Source: Micromonospora pisi
GTDB lineage: Bacteria; Actinomycetota; Actinomycetes; Mycobacteriales; Micromonosporaceae
Assembly (NCBI RefSeq): GCF_003633685.1
Contig: NZ_RBKT01000001.1
Location: 6,882,001 to 6,946,000 of the forward strand
DNA length: 64,000 nt
Direction: 5' to 3'
The notes beneath the pieces were generated by a model. The model saw nothing but the letters and a program-made list of their open reading frames with translations, searched no databases and was not told the DNA's origin. Position 1 is the first letter of the stretch, and every line of letters begins with the position of its first letter. Of this stretch, positions 35,032-44,179 are shown piece after piece. The position numbers were made by a program, and so were the translations under genes.

Positions 35032-35310
35032 ATGCCCCTGCGGAGAGCGCTTAAACCGATCCCCCTGGCACCCGTCCACCGCTGTACCTGGCGTCGGTTC
35101 CGTCGCTGGTGCTCCTGTGGCCTGCGCTGGACGTCCTGCCCCGACCGCCGGACGCCCGTCCCGTACGAGCCGCAGTCCGGTCCTGCCGTCCGCCCTGACC
35201 GGGACAATCGCCCGAACTGGGACGCGTTGACCGTCGCTAACCCTCGCGTCGGGCGCCCCGGCTACCCCACCCCCGCTCAACGCTGGCGGGCCAACGGCGG
35301 TCGCTGGTGA
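35032..35310 (+). CDS. small Cys/Trp/Arg-rich protein, function unknown
   Basis: A 92-residue basic protein. Its core HRCTWRRFRRWCSCGLRW followed by CPDR contains four cysteines in a compact C-x8-C-x-C pattern with conserved-looking Trp residues, suggesting a small zinc-binding fold. It is followed by Pro-rich polar sequence. ATG 35032 lies directly after the operator. The stop overlaps the next gene (GTGA). I recall similar proteins next to GntR or HTH genes in Micromonospora, without known function. Confidence 0.72.
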   Translation: MPLRRALKPIPLAPVHRCTWRRFRRWCSCGLRWTSCPDRRTPVPYEPQSGPAVRPDRDNRPNWDALTVANPRVGRPGYPTPAQRWRANGGRW

Positions 35311-35621
35311 CCGCGCCGCCGCTCCGGCAACGCCAGCACCTCCCGCTGCGCCCGCTCTGGATCTGCCGGACCTGCGCCTCCCCGTGGCCCTGCGCCCCCG
35401 CCCGTCTCCGCCTCTGGCACGAGTACGCCCACGACCGCGTCTCGCTCGCCATCTACCTCTCGACGGTCCTGCACGAGGCAGCTGCCGACCTCTACCGTCT
35501 ATCTCCCAACCCCGGTCCCGACCCGGCGGAACTGTTCGCCAGGTTCCTCGGCTGGACCCGCCGGGCTCCCGGCGTGCGGCTGCGAGAACGAGGACCGAAT
35601 CATCTTGACGGGCTGTTGTGA
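35307..35621 (+). CDS. small protein with CxxC zinc-ribbon-like start, function unknown
   Basis: A 104-residue protein beginning with PLRPLWICRTCASPWPCAPA, a CxxC plus Cys knuckle, followed by a helical part (LRLWHEYAHDRVSLAIYLSTVLHEAAADLYRL, given here in parts: YAHDRVSLAIYL and LHEAAADLYRL) and the end PDPAELFARFLGWTRR. Homologues in Micromonospora are, as I recall, sometimes labelled flavin reductase, which nothing here supports. It starts at GTG 35307 inside the stop of the preceding gene, so the two are coupled and presumably act together. Confidence 0.72.
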   Translation: MTAPPLRQRQHLPLRPLWICRTCASPWPCAPARLRLWHEYAHDRVSLAIYLSTVLHEAAADLYRLSPNPGPDPAELFARFLGWTRRAPGVRLRERGPNHLDGLL

Positions 35622-35670
35622 CCTGGCATGCTCTGCCATGTTTTTGCTGTGTACCAGAGAGGAACGGACA

Positions 35671-35928
35671 GTGGCGCTCGACAACGGGATCGGATCCAGG
35701 ATGAAAGCGCTACGCGGATTGATCAGAATCGTGCGTGCCCTGTTCCTGGCGTCGCTCGCGTTGGACTCTGTGCTGGTCGGGTGGCTGCTCTTTTCGGCCG
35801 AATCGCCCCCGGAGTTCGCTGTCGGACTCCTGATCTCAGTTCTGATTCCCGGTGGCCTGTACGGACTCTGGAGGCTTCTCGAGCGGCTGGCGACCGACCC
35901 CACCGACGTTGGCAGACACGCCAGGTAG
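35671..35928 (+). CDS. small two-helix membrane protein
   Basis: An 85-residue protein with two hydrophobic spans, VRALFLASLALDSVLVGWLLF and FAVGLLISVLIPGGLYGLW, and short charged ends. GTG 35671 follows AGAGAGGA; the frame is open slightly further upstream but with poor composition. No family is recognised. It lies 49 nt after the Cys-rich pair and may belong to the same accessory patch, though its own ribosome site and spacing leave this open. Confidence 0.65.
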   Translation: MALDNGIGSRMKALRGLIRIVRALFLASLALDSVLVGWLLFSAESPPEFAVGLLISVLIPGGLYGLWRLLERLATDPTDVGRHAR

Positions 35929-35943
35929 GCGATTCACCTCCCG

Positions 35944-36732
35944 CTACAGGTGCTCGCGGATGCGCTGTTCGCCGGCTTCCACCGGGAAGGGGAGGATGTT
36001 CTGGCGGGGCGGCAGCGGGCAGATGAAGGCGTCGGAGAAGGCGCACGGCGGCAGCTCCACCCGGTTGAAGTCCAGCGTCACCGGCCCCGGTCCGGTCGGC
36101 AGCGGCACGAACAGGAACCGCGAAGCGGCGTACGACTGCTTGCCGCTGGTCGCGTCCCGGAAGGTGATGTGCGCTTCGCCGACGTGACCGGTGTCCAGGC
36201 CGATCATCTCGACCTCGTGACCGTCCACGCTGAACGAGAACGTCCCGATGACCTGGTAGTCGACCTCGCGACCCGAGTTGGTGTGCACCACGTTCTCGGT
36301 GCGGTCCACCTCGGCCGGGCGGAACTCGGCGGTGATCACCCAGGCAGGGTCGGGGGCGAACGCCTCGATGCCGGCGAAGTTCCGCACCGCTTCGGCGTGC
36401 GGGTCGTAGGTGCGTACGGCGGTGTCGTCGCCCCGGCGGATGATGACCAGCGCCACGTCACCCACGGCGAGCCACTGGCCGTCGCGGATGACCGCCTCGG
36501 TGACCGGTTCGCCGTCGACAGTGAGCCCGTCGGCGTCGCTGACCCGGACCACACCGTTCTCGACCGACCAGCGCCCCGGCACGCCCTCGATGACCGTCTC
36601 GTCCGAGATCCAGTTGGTGCCGGTCAGGGTCAGGTCACCGCCGGGGGAGGAGACATTCGTTTCCCGCTGGTCGTGCCAGCGTCGCCACTCGTCGGCGAAG
36701 TTCTCGCTGGTCACATCGATGTCGACAGTCAT
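35944..36732 (-). CDS. DUF1684 family protein
   Basis: A 262-residue soluble protein. It begins ENFADEWRRWHDQRE, typical of DUF1684, and ends with the family signature LDFNRVELPPCAFSDAFICPLPPRQN (in part: NRVELPPCAFSD, CPLPPRQN). The fold is thought to be beta-rich; no catalytic activity is established. Its ATG overlaps the stop of the peptide ABC ATPase gene (ATGA), making it the last gene of that importer operon. That coupling hints that it handles the imported compound or its product, which is inference. Confidence 0.9.
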   Translation of the reverse strand: MTVDIDVTSENFADEWRRWHDQRETNVSSPGGDLTLTGTNWISDETVIEGVPGRWSVENGVVRVSDADGLTVDGEPVTEAVIRDGQWLAVGDVALVIIRRGDDTAVRTYDPHAEAVRNFAGIEAFAPDPAWVITAEFRPAEVDRTENVVHTNSGREVDYQVIGTFSFSVDGHEVEMIGLDTGHVGEAHITFRDATSGKQSYAASRFLFVPLPTGPGPVTLDFNRVELPPCAFSDAFICPLPPRQNILPFPVEAGEQRIREHL

Positions 36733-37565
36733 TGCGTCTCCTCGGTCCGGGCACTCGAAAGCGCAGTCGAAAGCGCCGCCCCGTCCGGGAGCGGGACAGC
36801 CAGATCAGCGGGAAGTTGGGGGATCGCGGCCAGCAGCGCGCGGGTGTAGTCCTGGGTCGGCCGTTCCAGCACGGTCGCGGTCGGACCGGCCTCGACCACC
36901 CGGCCGTCGCGCATCACCATCACCTGCTGGCAGAGCTGGCTGACGATCGCCAGGTCGTGCGAGACCAGCACCAGGGTCAGACCGAGTGTGTCGACGAGTC
37001 CGCGCAGCAGGTCGAGGATCTGGAGGCGTACGGAGACGTCGAGGGCGCTGACCGGTTCGTCGGCCAGCAGCAGCTTCGGTGACGGGGCGAGCGCCCGGGC
37101 GATGGCGATCCGTTGCCGTTGCCCACCGGAGAACTCGTGCGGGTAGCGCCGGCCGTCGTCGGGGTTCAGCCCCACGGCGGTCAGCACCTCAGCGACCCGG
37201 TCGGCCCGTTCCGCCCGGTCCTTGCCGATCTTCAGGGAGCGCAGCGGTTCGGCGACGATCGACGCGACCGACATCCGGGGGTTCAGCGACGAGCGCGGGT
37301 CCTGGAAGACCACCTGCACCTGGCGCCGGAAGTCGCGCCGGGGCACCCGGCCCAACGGCTGCCCGCCGAAGAGCACCGCACCCGACGTGGGCCGGTCGAC
37401 GCCGAGCAGGAGGCGGAGCAGGGTGCTCTTGCCCGCACCGGACTCGCCGACGATGCCGAGGCTGACACCACTGTCGACGCTGACGTCGACCTGGTCGAGG
37501 GCGGGCCGGGGGCGACCCGGGTACTGGCGCGTCAACGCGTGACCGGCGAGCAGTGGTGTGTTCAT
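36729..37565 (-). CDS. peptide ABC importer ATPase (DppF/OppF type)
   Basis: A 278-residue ATPase: Walker A GESGAGKSTLLRLL near residue 40, Q-loop VVFQDPRSSLNPRM, signature EFSGGQRQRIAIARAL, Walker B LLLADEPVSALDVS, switch SHDLAIV. The QDPRSSLNPRM and SALDVSVRLQIL patterns are those of OppF/DppF. It overlaps its partner ATPase and the DUF1684 gene by 4 nt each. The oligopeptide-binding C-terminal Cys motif of iron-sulfur forms is absent. Confidence 0.94.
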   Translation of the reverse strand: MNTPLLAGHALTRQYPGRPRPALDQVDVSVDSGVSLGIVGESGAGKSTLLRLLLGVDRPTSGAVLFGGQPLGRVPRRDFRRQVQVVFQDPRSSLNPRMSVASIVAEPLRSLKIGKDRAERADRVAEVLTAVGLNPDDGRRYPHEFSGGQRQRIAIARALAPSPKLLLADEPVSALDVSVRLQILDLLRGLVDTLGLTLVLVSHDLAIVSQLCQQVMVMRDGRVVEAGPTATVLERPTQDYTRALLAAIPQLPADLAVPLPDGAALSTALSSARTEETQ

Positions 37566-38359
37566 TCTTGAACCGTCCCAACCGCCAGGCGGGTCACCTG
37601 GGCCGCGCTGGCGACCAGGTGCCGGGCGTACGCGGACCGGGGGCGGCGCAGCACGTCGTCGGTGGCACCGGACTCCTCCACCCGACCGTCGCGCATCACG
37701 ATCAGCCGCTGCGCCAGCTTGGCCACCACCGGCAGGTCGTGGCTGATGAAGAGCAACGCCACCGAGGTCTCCTCGATCAGTTCGTCGAGCAGGGCCAGGA
37801 TCTGCGCCTGCACGGTCACGTCGAGCGCGGTCGTCGGCTCGTCGGCGATCAGCACCCTCGGCCGGCAGGCGAGTGCCATCGCCAGCGCGACCCGTTGCCG
37901 CTGGCCGCCGGAGATCTCGTGCGGCAGCGCCCGGACCAGGCGGTCCGCCTCGGGCAGACCGACCCGCCGGACCCATTCGACCGCGCGCGTCTGCGCGTCG
38001 GCCCGGTTGAGGCCCTGGTGCAGCCGGAGCGGGCCGGCGATCTGGCGACCGATCGGCATCAGCGGGTCGAGCGCGGTCAACGGCTCCTGGAAGACCATGC
38101 TGACGGTGTTGCCGCGTACCCGTCGCCAGTCGCGGTCCGGTGCACCGACCAGGTCCCGGCCGTCGACGGTGATCCGGCCGCTGACCCGCATGCCCTCGGG
38201 CAGCAGGCCGAGCAGGGCGAGCGCGGTCAACGACTTGCCCGAGCCGGATTCGCCGATCAGGCCGACCCGGTCCCGGGCGTCCAGTTCGAGGGACATGTTC
38301 TGGACCAGCGGGCGGTCGTCGAGGGTGATGGTGAGCTGTTCGGCGGTGAGGATGCTCAT
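37562..38359 (-). CDS. peptide ABC importer ATPase (DppD/OppD type)
   Basis: A 265-residue ATPase: Walker A GESGSGKSLTALAL near residue 38, Q-loop MVFQEPLTALDPLM, signature EISGGQRQRVALAMAL, Walker B VLIADEPTTALDVT, switch SHDLPVV. EPLTALDPLMPIGRQI is typical of the OppD side of the heterodimer. It is a little shorter than the usual 320-330 residues because the C-terminal substrate-related extension is missing. Coupled to both neighbours by 4-nt overlaps. Confidence 0.94.
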   Translation of the reverse strand: MSILTAEQLTITLDDRPLVQNMSLELDARDRVGLIGESGSGKSLTALALLGLLPEGMRVSGRITVDGRDLVGAPDRDWRRVRGNTVSMVFQEPLTALDPLMPIGRQIAGPLRLHQGLNRADAQTRAVEWVRRVGLPEADRLVRALPHEISGGQRQRVALAMALACRPRVLIADEPTTALDVTVQAQILALLDELIEETSVALLFISHDLPVVAKLAQRLIVMRDGRVEESGATDDVLRRPRSAYARHLVASAAQVTRLAVGTVQE

Positions 38360-39261
38360 CGTTTCGCCCCCGAACGCCGCTGGCGGCGCAGCTGCGGGTC
38401 GAGGGTTTCCCGGAGGCCGTCACCGAGCAGGTTGACGCCGATCACCGCGATCGCGACCGCGATGCCGGGCAGCAGCACGTTCCAGGGTGCGACGCTCACC
38501 GTCGGCTGGGCCTCCTGGAGCATCCGGCCCCAGGAGGGGGCGGGCGGTGGGGTGCCGAGACCGAGGTACGACAGCGACGCCTCGGCGATCACCGCGACGC
38601 CGAACGCCAGGGTGGCCTGGACCAGCAGGGTGTGCCAGATGTTCGGCAGCACGTGCCGGACCAGGATCATGATCGGTCCGGTGCCGGAGGTCCGTGCGGC
38701 GAGTACGTAGTCCTGGGTGAAGATCCGGCTGGCCGAGATCCGGGTCAGCCGGGCCACCTCGGCGCTCACCCCGACGCCGATCGCGATGATCGCCACCAGG
38801 GTCGACGCGCCGTAGACGGTGACCAGCAGCATCGCCAGCAGCAGCGTCGGGAAGGCGATCAGGATGTCGATCACGCCGATCACCGCGTCGTCGGCGACCC
38901 GGCCGGCGGAGGCGGCGAGCAGACCCAGCGGCAGGCCGAGCGCGAACGCCACCGCGACCGAGGCGGTCCCGACCCAGACGGCGGTCCGGGCACCGAGCAT
39001 GAGCTGGGTGAACTGGTCCCGGCCGAGCCGGTCGGTGCCGGCCCAGTGCTCCGCCGACGGCCCGGCGAGCCGGCCGCCGGGGGTGGCCTGGTCCAGCGCG
39101 TACGGCGTCCAGACCAGGCTGACCAGGGCGAGCGCCAGGATCAGGCCGAGCAGCACCGCCCCGGCGACCAGCGACGGCGACCAGCCCCGGCGCGCACGAC
39201 GACCGGCCGCGACCGGAGCGTCCGGTGGCGCGGTGGTGGGCTCCAGCAACGGTACGGTCAC
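38356..39261 (-). CDS. peptide ABC importer permease (DppC/OppC type)
   Basis: A 301-residue permease with an N-terminal helix (LVAGAVLLGLILALALVSLVW), the HWAGTDRLGRDQFTQLMLGAR motif typical of DppC, and the EAA-type loop ASLSYLGLGTPPPAPSWGRML (in part) facing the ATPases. GTG 39261 overlaps the end of the upstream permease as GTGA; no ribosome-site search favours another start. Forms a heterodimer with the product of 39258-40208. Confidence 0.93.
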   Translation of the reverse strand: MTVPLLEPTTAPPDAPVAAGRRARRGWSPSLVAGAVLLGLILALALVSLVWTPYALDQATPGGRLAGPSAEHWAGTDRLGRDQFTQLMLGARTAVWVGTASVAVAFALGLPLGLLAASAGRVADDAVIGVIDILIAFPTLLLAMLLVTVYGASTLVAIIAIGVGVSAEVARLTRISASRIFTQDYVLAARTSGTGPIMILVRHVLPNIWHTLLVQATLAFGVAVIAEASLSYLGLGTPPPAPSWGRMLQEAQPTVSVAPWNVLLPGIAVAIAVIGVNLLGDGLRETLDPQLRRQRRSGAKR

Positions 39262-40208
39262 GCCTGACCTCGCAGTCGGGGGTCGATGAGCCGCTGGAGC
39301 AGGTCGACGGCGAGACCGACCAGCAGCACGGTTCCGGTCATCAGGAAGACCGTGCCCTGCACCACCGGCAGGTCCCGGGACTTCACACTGGTCAGCAGGA
39401 GACTGCCGAGGCCGGGCAGGGCGAAGACGCTCTCGATCACGACGGTGCCGATCAGTGAACCGGCGAGCAGCACCCCGAGTACGTTCACCACCGGGGCGGC
39501 GCCGTTGCGCAACCCGTGCCGCCACAACGCCCTCGGCAGGCTGTAGCCGAGCGACCGGGCGGTACGCAGATATTCCTGGCCGAGTACGTCGAGGGTGGCC
39601 GAGCGGACGTACCGGACCAGCAGTGACGCCTGCGCGATGGTGAGGGTGAGCACCGGCAGGACCAGTGACTCCACGGCGGCGCCCGGCTCCTGCCAACCGG
39701 CACGCGGGAAACCGCCGGGCGGCAGCAGCCGCCCCTGGACGGCGACCAGCCAGACGACCACGATGCCGACCCAGAAGATCGGCAGCGCGATGCCGAGCTG
39801 GGCCAGCCCGGAGACGGCGACGCCGGTGGCGTTACGGCGGCGCAGCGCGGCGAAGACCCCGACCGGTACGGCGACCAGGATCGAGGCGACGAACGCGCTC
39901 AGTGCCAGCGGCAGCGTCACCGGCAACCGGTCGAGGATCTGGTCCAGCACCGGCGTACGGGTGAAGAGGCTGTCGCCGAGGTGACCGGTGAGCAGCCCGC
40001 CGAACCAGTCGCCGTACTGGGTGAGCAGGGGGCGGTCGGTGCCGAGCTGGTGCCGGATCGCCTCGATCTGCTCCGGTGGCGAGCCGACCGCGAGCAGGGT
40101 GACGGCCGGGTCGCCGGGGAGCACCCGGAGCAGGAAGAAGACCGCCGAGCCGGCGAGGAAGAGCGAGCCGACCAGCCAGCCGAGCCGACGCAGCAGGTAG
40201 CGGAGCAT
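39258..40208 (-). CDS. peptide ABC importer permease (DppB/OppB type)
   Basis: A 316-residue permease. MLRYLLRRLGWLVGSLFLAG at the start, LRVLPGDPAVTLL in the first loop, IALPIFWVGIVVVWLVA in the middle, and the cytoplasmic EAA loop EYLRTARSLGYSLPRALWRHGLRN (in part: RTARSLGYSLPRALWR) mark the OppB/DppB family. ATG 40208 gives the usual start; a GTG at 40220 with AGGGG nearby would add four residues. Located between the binding-protein gene and its partner permease. Confidence 0.92.
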   Translation of the reverse strand: MLRYLLRRLGWLVGSLFLAGSAVFFLLRVLPGDPAVTLLAVGSPPEQIEAIRHQLGTDRPLLTQYGDWFGGLLTGHLGDSLFTRTPVLDQILDRLPVTLPLALSAFVASILVAVPVGVFAALRRRNATGVAVSGLAQLGIALPIFWVGIVVVWLVAVQGRLLPPGGFPRAGWQEPGAAVESLVLPVLTLTIAQASLLVRYVRSATLDVLGQEYLRTARSLGYSLPRALWRHGLRNGAAPVVNVLGVLLAGSLIGTVVIESVFALPGLGSLLLTSVKSRDLPVVQGTVFLMTGTVLLVGLAVDLLQRLIDPRLRGQA

Positions 40209-40331
40209 CGTCACCGCCACCCCTGCCGGCGCTGCCCGGACCGGCGTCGGTCCAGGTGTGGGTACGGCCGGGGGCCGGCCGGTGACCCGGGGGAGCGGGT
40301 ACCGGCCGGCCAGGAGGCGCTGACGGGGGAC

Positions 40332-41894
40332 TCAGCGCTGCTTGCTGATCGGGGCGACATAGAAGCTGTCCGTGGTGAGGTTCTTCTGGTAGCCGCTGAC
40401 CGCACTGGACGCGACCTTGATCGCCGGGTCGAGGAAGAGCCAGTCGCTCGCCGCGTCCTCGGAGATCTGCCGGGCCACCTTCTTCAACAGCTCGGTCTGC
40501 TCCGCCTCGGTGGCGGCCGTCTCGGACTGCTTCACCCACTGCTGGACCTGCGGGTTGTCGTACTGCCAGTAGAAGCTCGGGTCGCCGTACCAGACCAGGT
40601 CACGCTGGTTGACGTGGGTCATGATCGTGGCCTGGAAGTTGTGGTTGGAGTAGACCTTGTCGGTCCAGGTGGCGTCGTCGATCGGGTTCAGGTTGATCGT
40701 GATGCCGGCCTGGGCGAGCTGGCTCTTCAGCCCCTGCGCCACGATGTTGATCGAGTCGGACGGCACGTAGTCCACGGTGAAGGTGAGCCCGTTCGCGTAC
40801 CCGGCCTTGGCCAGCAGCGCCTTGGCGCTCTCGACGTTGTGGTCGTCGATGCTGGTCAGGTCCTCGAACCAGGGGTCGGTCGGCGGCACCATCGAGCCGA
40901 GGATCTGCCCGCGTTCGGCCCAGACCGCGTTCAGCAGCGCCTTGCGGTCGGTCGCCTGGCGGATCGCCTTGCGTACGTCGACGTTGTTGAACGGGGCGAC
41001 CGAGTCGTTGAAGTTGAACAGTTCCTTGGTGGTCGAGGTGCCCTCGACGACGGTGAACTCCGGCCGGTTCTCGAACTGGGGGAGCACGTCCGGCGAGGTC
41101 ACCTGGGTCACCAGGTCGAGCTGGCCGGCGAGCAGGGCGTTGTTCTCGGCGGTGGTGTCCTTGAAGAAGCGGTACACCACCTCCTTGTTCTTCGGCGCCG
41201 TGCCCCAGTACTTGTCGTTACGGGTCAGGGTGATCGAGTCGCCCTGCTTCCAGCCGCCGACGGTGTACGGCCCGGTGCCGACCACGGTCGTCTCCGGGTT
41301 GCCGGCACCGGCCTTGGTCACCGCGGCCCCGGTGGCGGTGAGGTAGAAGAGGAACGACTGCGACCGCTGGCTGAGCCCGACCTTCACCGTGCTGTCGTCC
41401 GGCGCCTCGATCGTCTTCATGATCGAGAGGTCCTTCTTGCGGGCGCTGGTCGACTCGTCCGAGGTCACCCGCTTGAGGGTGGCGACCACGTCGGCGGCCT
41501 TGAGCGGGGTGCCGTCGGAGAAGGTCACGCCCGGCTGGAGGTGGAACGTGTAGGTCGTGCCCTCCGGCGAGACGTCCCAGGACTTCGCCAGCAGCGGCTC
41601 GACCTTGCCGTCGTCGGTGAGCACGGTCAGTCCCTCGACCACGTTGCGGAGCAGCACCTGGGCGTGGCCGGTGTTGCCGCCCTTGACGGTGTTCAGCGTG
41701 GTCGGTTCGTTCAGCGACCCGATGGTGATCGTCGCGTCCGGGTTCGCGCCGGCGGCGCCGCCCGACGGGCCGTCACCGGAGTTGGAGCAGGCGCTCAGCA
41801 GCAGGGCACCGATCGCGGCGCTCGCGGTCAGCAGGCTGAGTCGGCGGCGGAGATGGCGGCCGGGTGTCGTACGTCCCGGGGTGGGGCTGGGCAT
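40332..41894 (-). CDS. peptide ABC importer substrate-binding lipoprotein
   Basis: A 520-residue SBP_bac_5 protein: lipoprotein signal (LLTASAAIGALLLSACSNSG, lipobox LSAC), a Gly-rich linker, then the family pattern LNTVKGGNTGHAQVLLRNVVEGL and YTFHLQPGVTFSDGTPLKAADV. It captures peptides, or related compounds such as glycopeptides, outside the membrane and passes them to the permeases. First gene of the five-gene importer plus DUF1684 operon; 111 nt separate it from the permease, leaving room for an attenuating structure. The ligand cannot be deduced. Confidence 0.94.
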   Translation of the reverse strand: MPSPTPGRTTPGRHLRRRLSLLTASAAIGALLLSACSNSGDGPSGGAAGANPDATITIGSLNEPTTLNTVKGGNTGHAQVLLRNVVEGLTVLTDDGKVEPLLAKSWDVSPEGTTYTFHLQPGVTFSDGTPLKAADVVATLKRVTSDESTSARKKDLSIMKTIEAPDDSTVKVGLSQRSQSFLFYLTATGAAVTKAGAGNPETTVVGTGPYTVGGWKQGDSITLTRNDKYWGTAPKNKEVVYRFFKDTTAENNALLAGQLDLVTQVTSPDVLPQFENRPEFTVVEGTSTTKELFNFNDSVAPFNNVDVRKAIRQATDRKALLNAVWAERGQILGSMVPPTDPWFEDLTSIDDHNVESAKALLAKAGYANGLTFTVDYVPSDSINIVAQGLKSQLAQAGITINLNPIDDATWTDKVYSNHNFQATIMTHVNQRDLVWYGDPSFYWQYDNPQVQQWVKQSETAATEAEQTELLKKVARQISEDAASDWLFLDPAIKVASSAVSGYQKNLTTDSFYVAPISKQR

Positions 41895-42351
41895 CTGTCG
41901 GCTCCAGGTAGTGGCGGATCACGATGGCGAAGATCAACATCGGGTGGGATGGATGACGCGGGGTGAGGCGGATCTGCGAGAGGTCCTACGCGTCGGCGCC
42001 GCGCTGCGCCGGGCCGGCCGAAAGGCGGCTGTGGCCGTACGGGGTCAAGCGGGGCGGGACGGTGGTGCTGACGACGAGACGGTCAGCGACAACAACAACA
42101 GCCGCGTACCGGCGCGACGCCGGTCATCGGCCCAGCGCACTGGGGCGGATACGCGACAGTCATGGGACCGACCCTACTCGCGGAACCGAATTCCCTACCA
42201 GACCGATCGGAGTAATCTTGACCACGTTCCGACGGGATACCCCGTGGTCGCTGTGGCCGATCGGGGTGGTGCGGGGGAGGGCCCGGGACGCGCCGAGCCG
42301 CCCTGACAGAATGCAGGGGCAACGTCCTGGACCCATGAGGAGAGCCCTGTC
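41895..42351. promoter_or_regulatory. divergent control region, peptide importer / aspS
   Basis: A 457-bp gap without a supportable gene; open frames here lack ribosome sites and codon bias. It must hold both promoters. A TTGACC word lies at 42218-42223, and GAGGAGAG at 42337-42344 is the aspS ribosome site. I see no riboswitch or clear T-box-like structure. Confidence 0.5.
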
Positions 42352-44160
42352 GTGATCCGTACCCATGACGCCGGAAGCCTGCGCGCGACGCACGCCGGCA
42401 GCACGGTGAAGCTCGCCGGCTGGGTGGCCCGCCGCCGCGACCACGGCGGCGTGATCTTCGTCGACCTGCGGGACGCCTCCGGCGTGGTGCAGGTGGTGTT
42501 CCGCGAGGACATGGAGTCGGCCCACGCGCTGCGCAACGAGTTCTGCGTCCTGGTCACCGGTGAGGTCACCCGCCGTCCCGAGGGCAACGACAACACCGAA
42601 CTGCCGACCGGTGAGATCGAGGTCACCGCCACCGAACTGGTGGTCCTCTCCGAGGCCGCGCCGCTCCCGCTGCCGGTGGACGACCAGGTCGTCGCCGGCG
42701 ACGACATCCGCCTGCGCTACCGCTACCTCGACCTGCGTCGCAGCGGCCCGGCGAACGCCATGCGGCTGCGCTCCAAGGCCAACCAGCTCGCCCGGAGCGT
42801 GCTGCACGAGCGCGACTTCCTGGAGATCGAGACCCCGACCCTGACCCGGTCGACGCCCGAGGGTGCCCGCGACTTCCTGGTGCCGGTCCGGCTCCAGCCC
42901 GGTTCCTGGTACGCGCTGCCGCAGTCCCCGCAGCTGTTCAAGCAGCTGCTGATGGTCGGCGGCATGGAGCGCTACTACCAGATCGCCCGCTGCTACCGGG
43001 ACGAGGACTTCCGCGCCGACCGGCAGCCGGAGTTCACCCAGCTCGACATCGAGATGTCCTTCGTCACCGAGGACGACGTGATCGACCTCGGTGAGGCGAT
43101 CGTCCGCAAGCTCTGGAGTGAGCTGGCCGGACACCAGATCAGCTCGCCGATCCCACGCATCACCTGGCACGACGCCATGTCCCGGTACGGCTCGGACAAG
43201 CCCGACCTGCGCTACGGCGTCGAGCTGACCGAGCTCACCGACTACCTGCGCGGCACCGAGTTCCGGGTCTTCGCCGGGGCGATCGACGCCGGTGGTTACG
43301 TCGGCGCGGTGGTGATGCCCGGTGGTGCCGGACAGACCCGCAAGGAGCTCGACGGCTGGCAGGACTGGGCCAAGGCGCGCGGCGCGCGTGGCCTGGCGTA
43401 CGTGGTGCTCGACGCGGAGACCGGCGAGGCCCGGGGCCCGGTGGCGAAGAACCTCTCCGAGGCGCACCTCGGCGGGCTCGCCGACGCGGTCGGTGCCAAG
43501 CCCGGTGACGCGGTCTTCTTCGCCGCCTCGGCCAACCAGCGCGAGGCGCAGGAGCTGCTCGGCGCGGCCCGGATCGAGATCGCCAAGCGGTCGGGGCTGA
43601 TCGACGAATCCGCCTGGGCGTTCTGCTGGGTGGTCGACGCGCCGATGTTCGAGCGCACGGACGAGGGCGGCTGGACCGCCGTGCACCACCCGTTCACCTC
43701 GCCGAACGCCGACTGGGAGGGACGCTTCGAGGAGGCGCCGGACCGGGCCCTGGCGTACGCGTACGACATCGTCTGCAACGGCAACGAGATCGGTGGCGGC
43801 TCCATCCGTATCCACCGGGGCGACGTGCAGAGCCGGGTCTTCGACCTGCTCGGCATCAGCCCCGAGGAGGCGACCGACAAGTTCGGATTCCTGCTGGAAG
43901 CGTTCAAGTTCGGCCCGCCGCCGCACGGCGGCATCGCGTTCGGCTGGGACCGGGTCTGCATGCTGCTCGCCGGTGCGGAGTCGATCCGCGAGGTGATCGC
44001 GTTCCCGAAGACCCGGGGCGGGTACGACCCGCTGACCGGGGCGCCGACCCCGATCACCGGCCAGCAGCGGACCGAGGCCGGCATCGACGCCAAGCCGAAG
44101 CCGCCGACTCCCGCCACCGCCGGTACCGCTGGCGTGGCCGCGCCGGTCGAGCCGGTCTGA
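42352..44160 (+). CDS. aspS: aspartyl-tRNA synthetase
   Basis: A 602-residue class II synthetase: N-terminal OB anticodon domain ([22 protein letters not shown]), motif 1 [20 protein letters not shown], motif 2 [19 protein letters not shown], the bacterial insertion (GAD) domain, and motif 3 [14 protein letters not shown]. Like other bacterial-type AspRS it may also charge tRNA-Asn where asparaginyl-tRNA synthetase is absent; that cannot be checked here. GTG start with GAGGAGAG upstream. The C-terminus has a short Pro/Ala/Thr tail after [12 protein letters not shown]. Confidence 0.97.
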   Translation: MIRTHDAGSLRATHAGSTVKLAGWVARRRDHGGVIFVDLRDASGVVQVVFREDMESAHALRNEFCVLVTGEVTRRPEGNDNTELPTGEIEVTATELVVLSEAAPLPLPVDDQVVAGDDIRLRYRYLDLRRSGPANAMRLRSKANQLARSVLHERDFLEIETPTLTRSTPEGARDFLVPVRLQPGSWYALPQSPQLFKQLLMVGGMERYYQIARCYRDEDFRADRQPEFTQLDIEMSFVTEDDVIDLGEAIVRKLWSELAGHQISSPIPRITWHDAMSRYGSDKPDLRYGVELTELTDYLRGTEFRVFAGAIDAGGYVGAVVMPGGAGQTRKELDGWQDWAKARGARGLAYVVLDAETGEARGPVAKNLSEAHLGGLADAVGAKPGDAVFFAASANQREAQELLGAARIEIAKRSGLIDESAWAFCWVVDAPMFERTDEGGWTAVHHPFTSPNADWEGRFEEAPDRALAYAYDIVCNGNEIGGGSIRIHRGDVQSRVFDLLGISPEEATDKFGFLLEAFKFGPPPHGGIAFGWDRVCMLLAGAESIREVIAFPKTRGGYDPLTGAPTPITGQQRTEAGIDAKPKPPTPATAGTAGVAAPVEPV

Positions 44161-44179
44161 GCCGGACCGGCCCGGTGCG

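Noticed and set aside
42218-42351. A T-box or other riboswitch in the aspS leader
   Set aside because: No T-box consensus or antiterminator pairing could be recognised in the sequence before the GTG.
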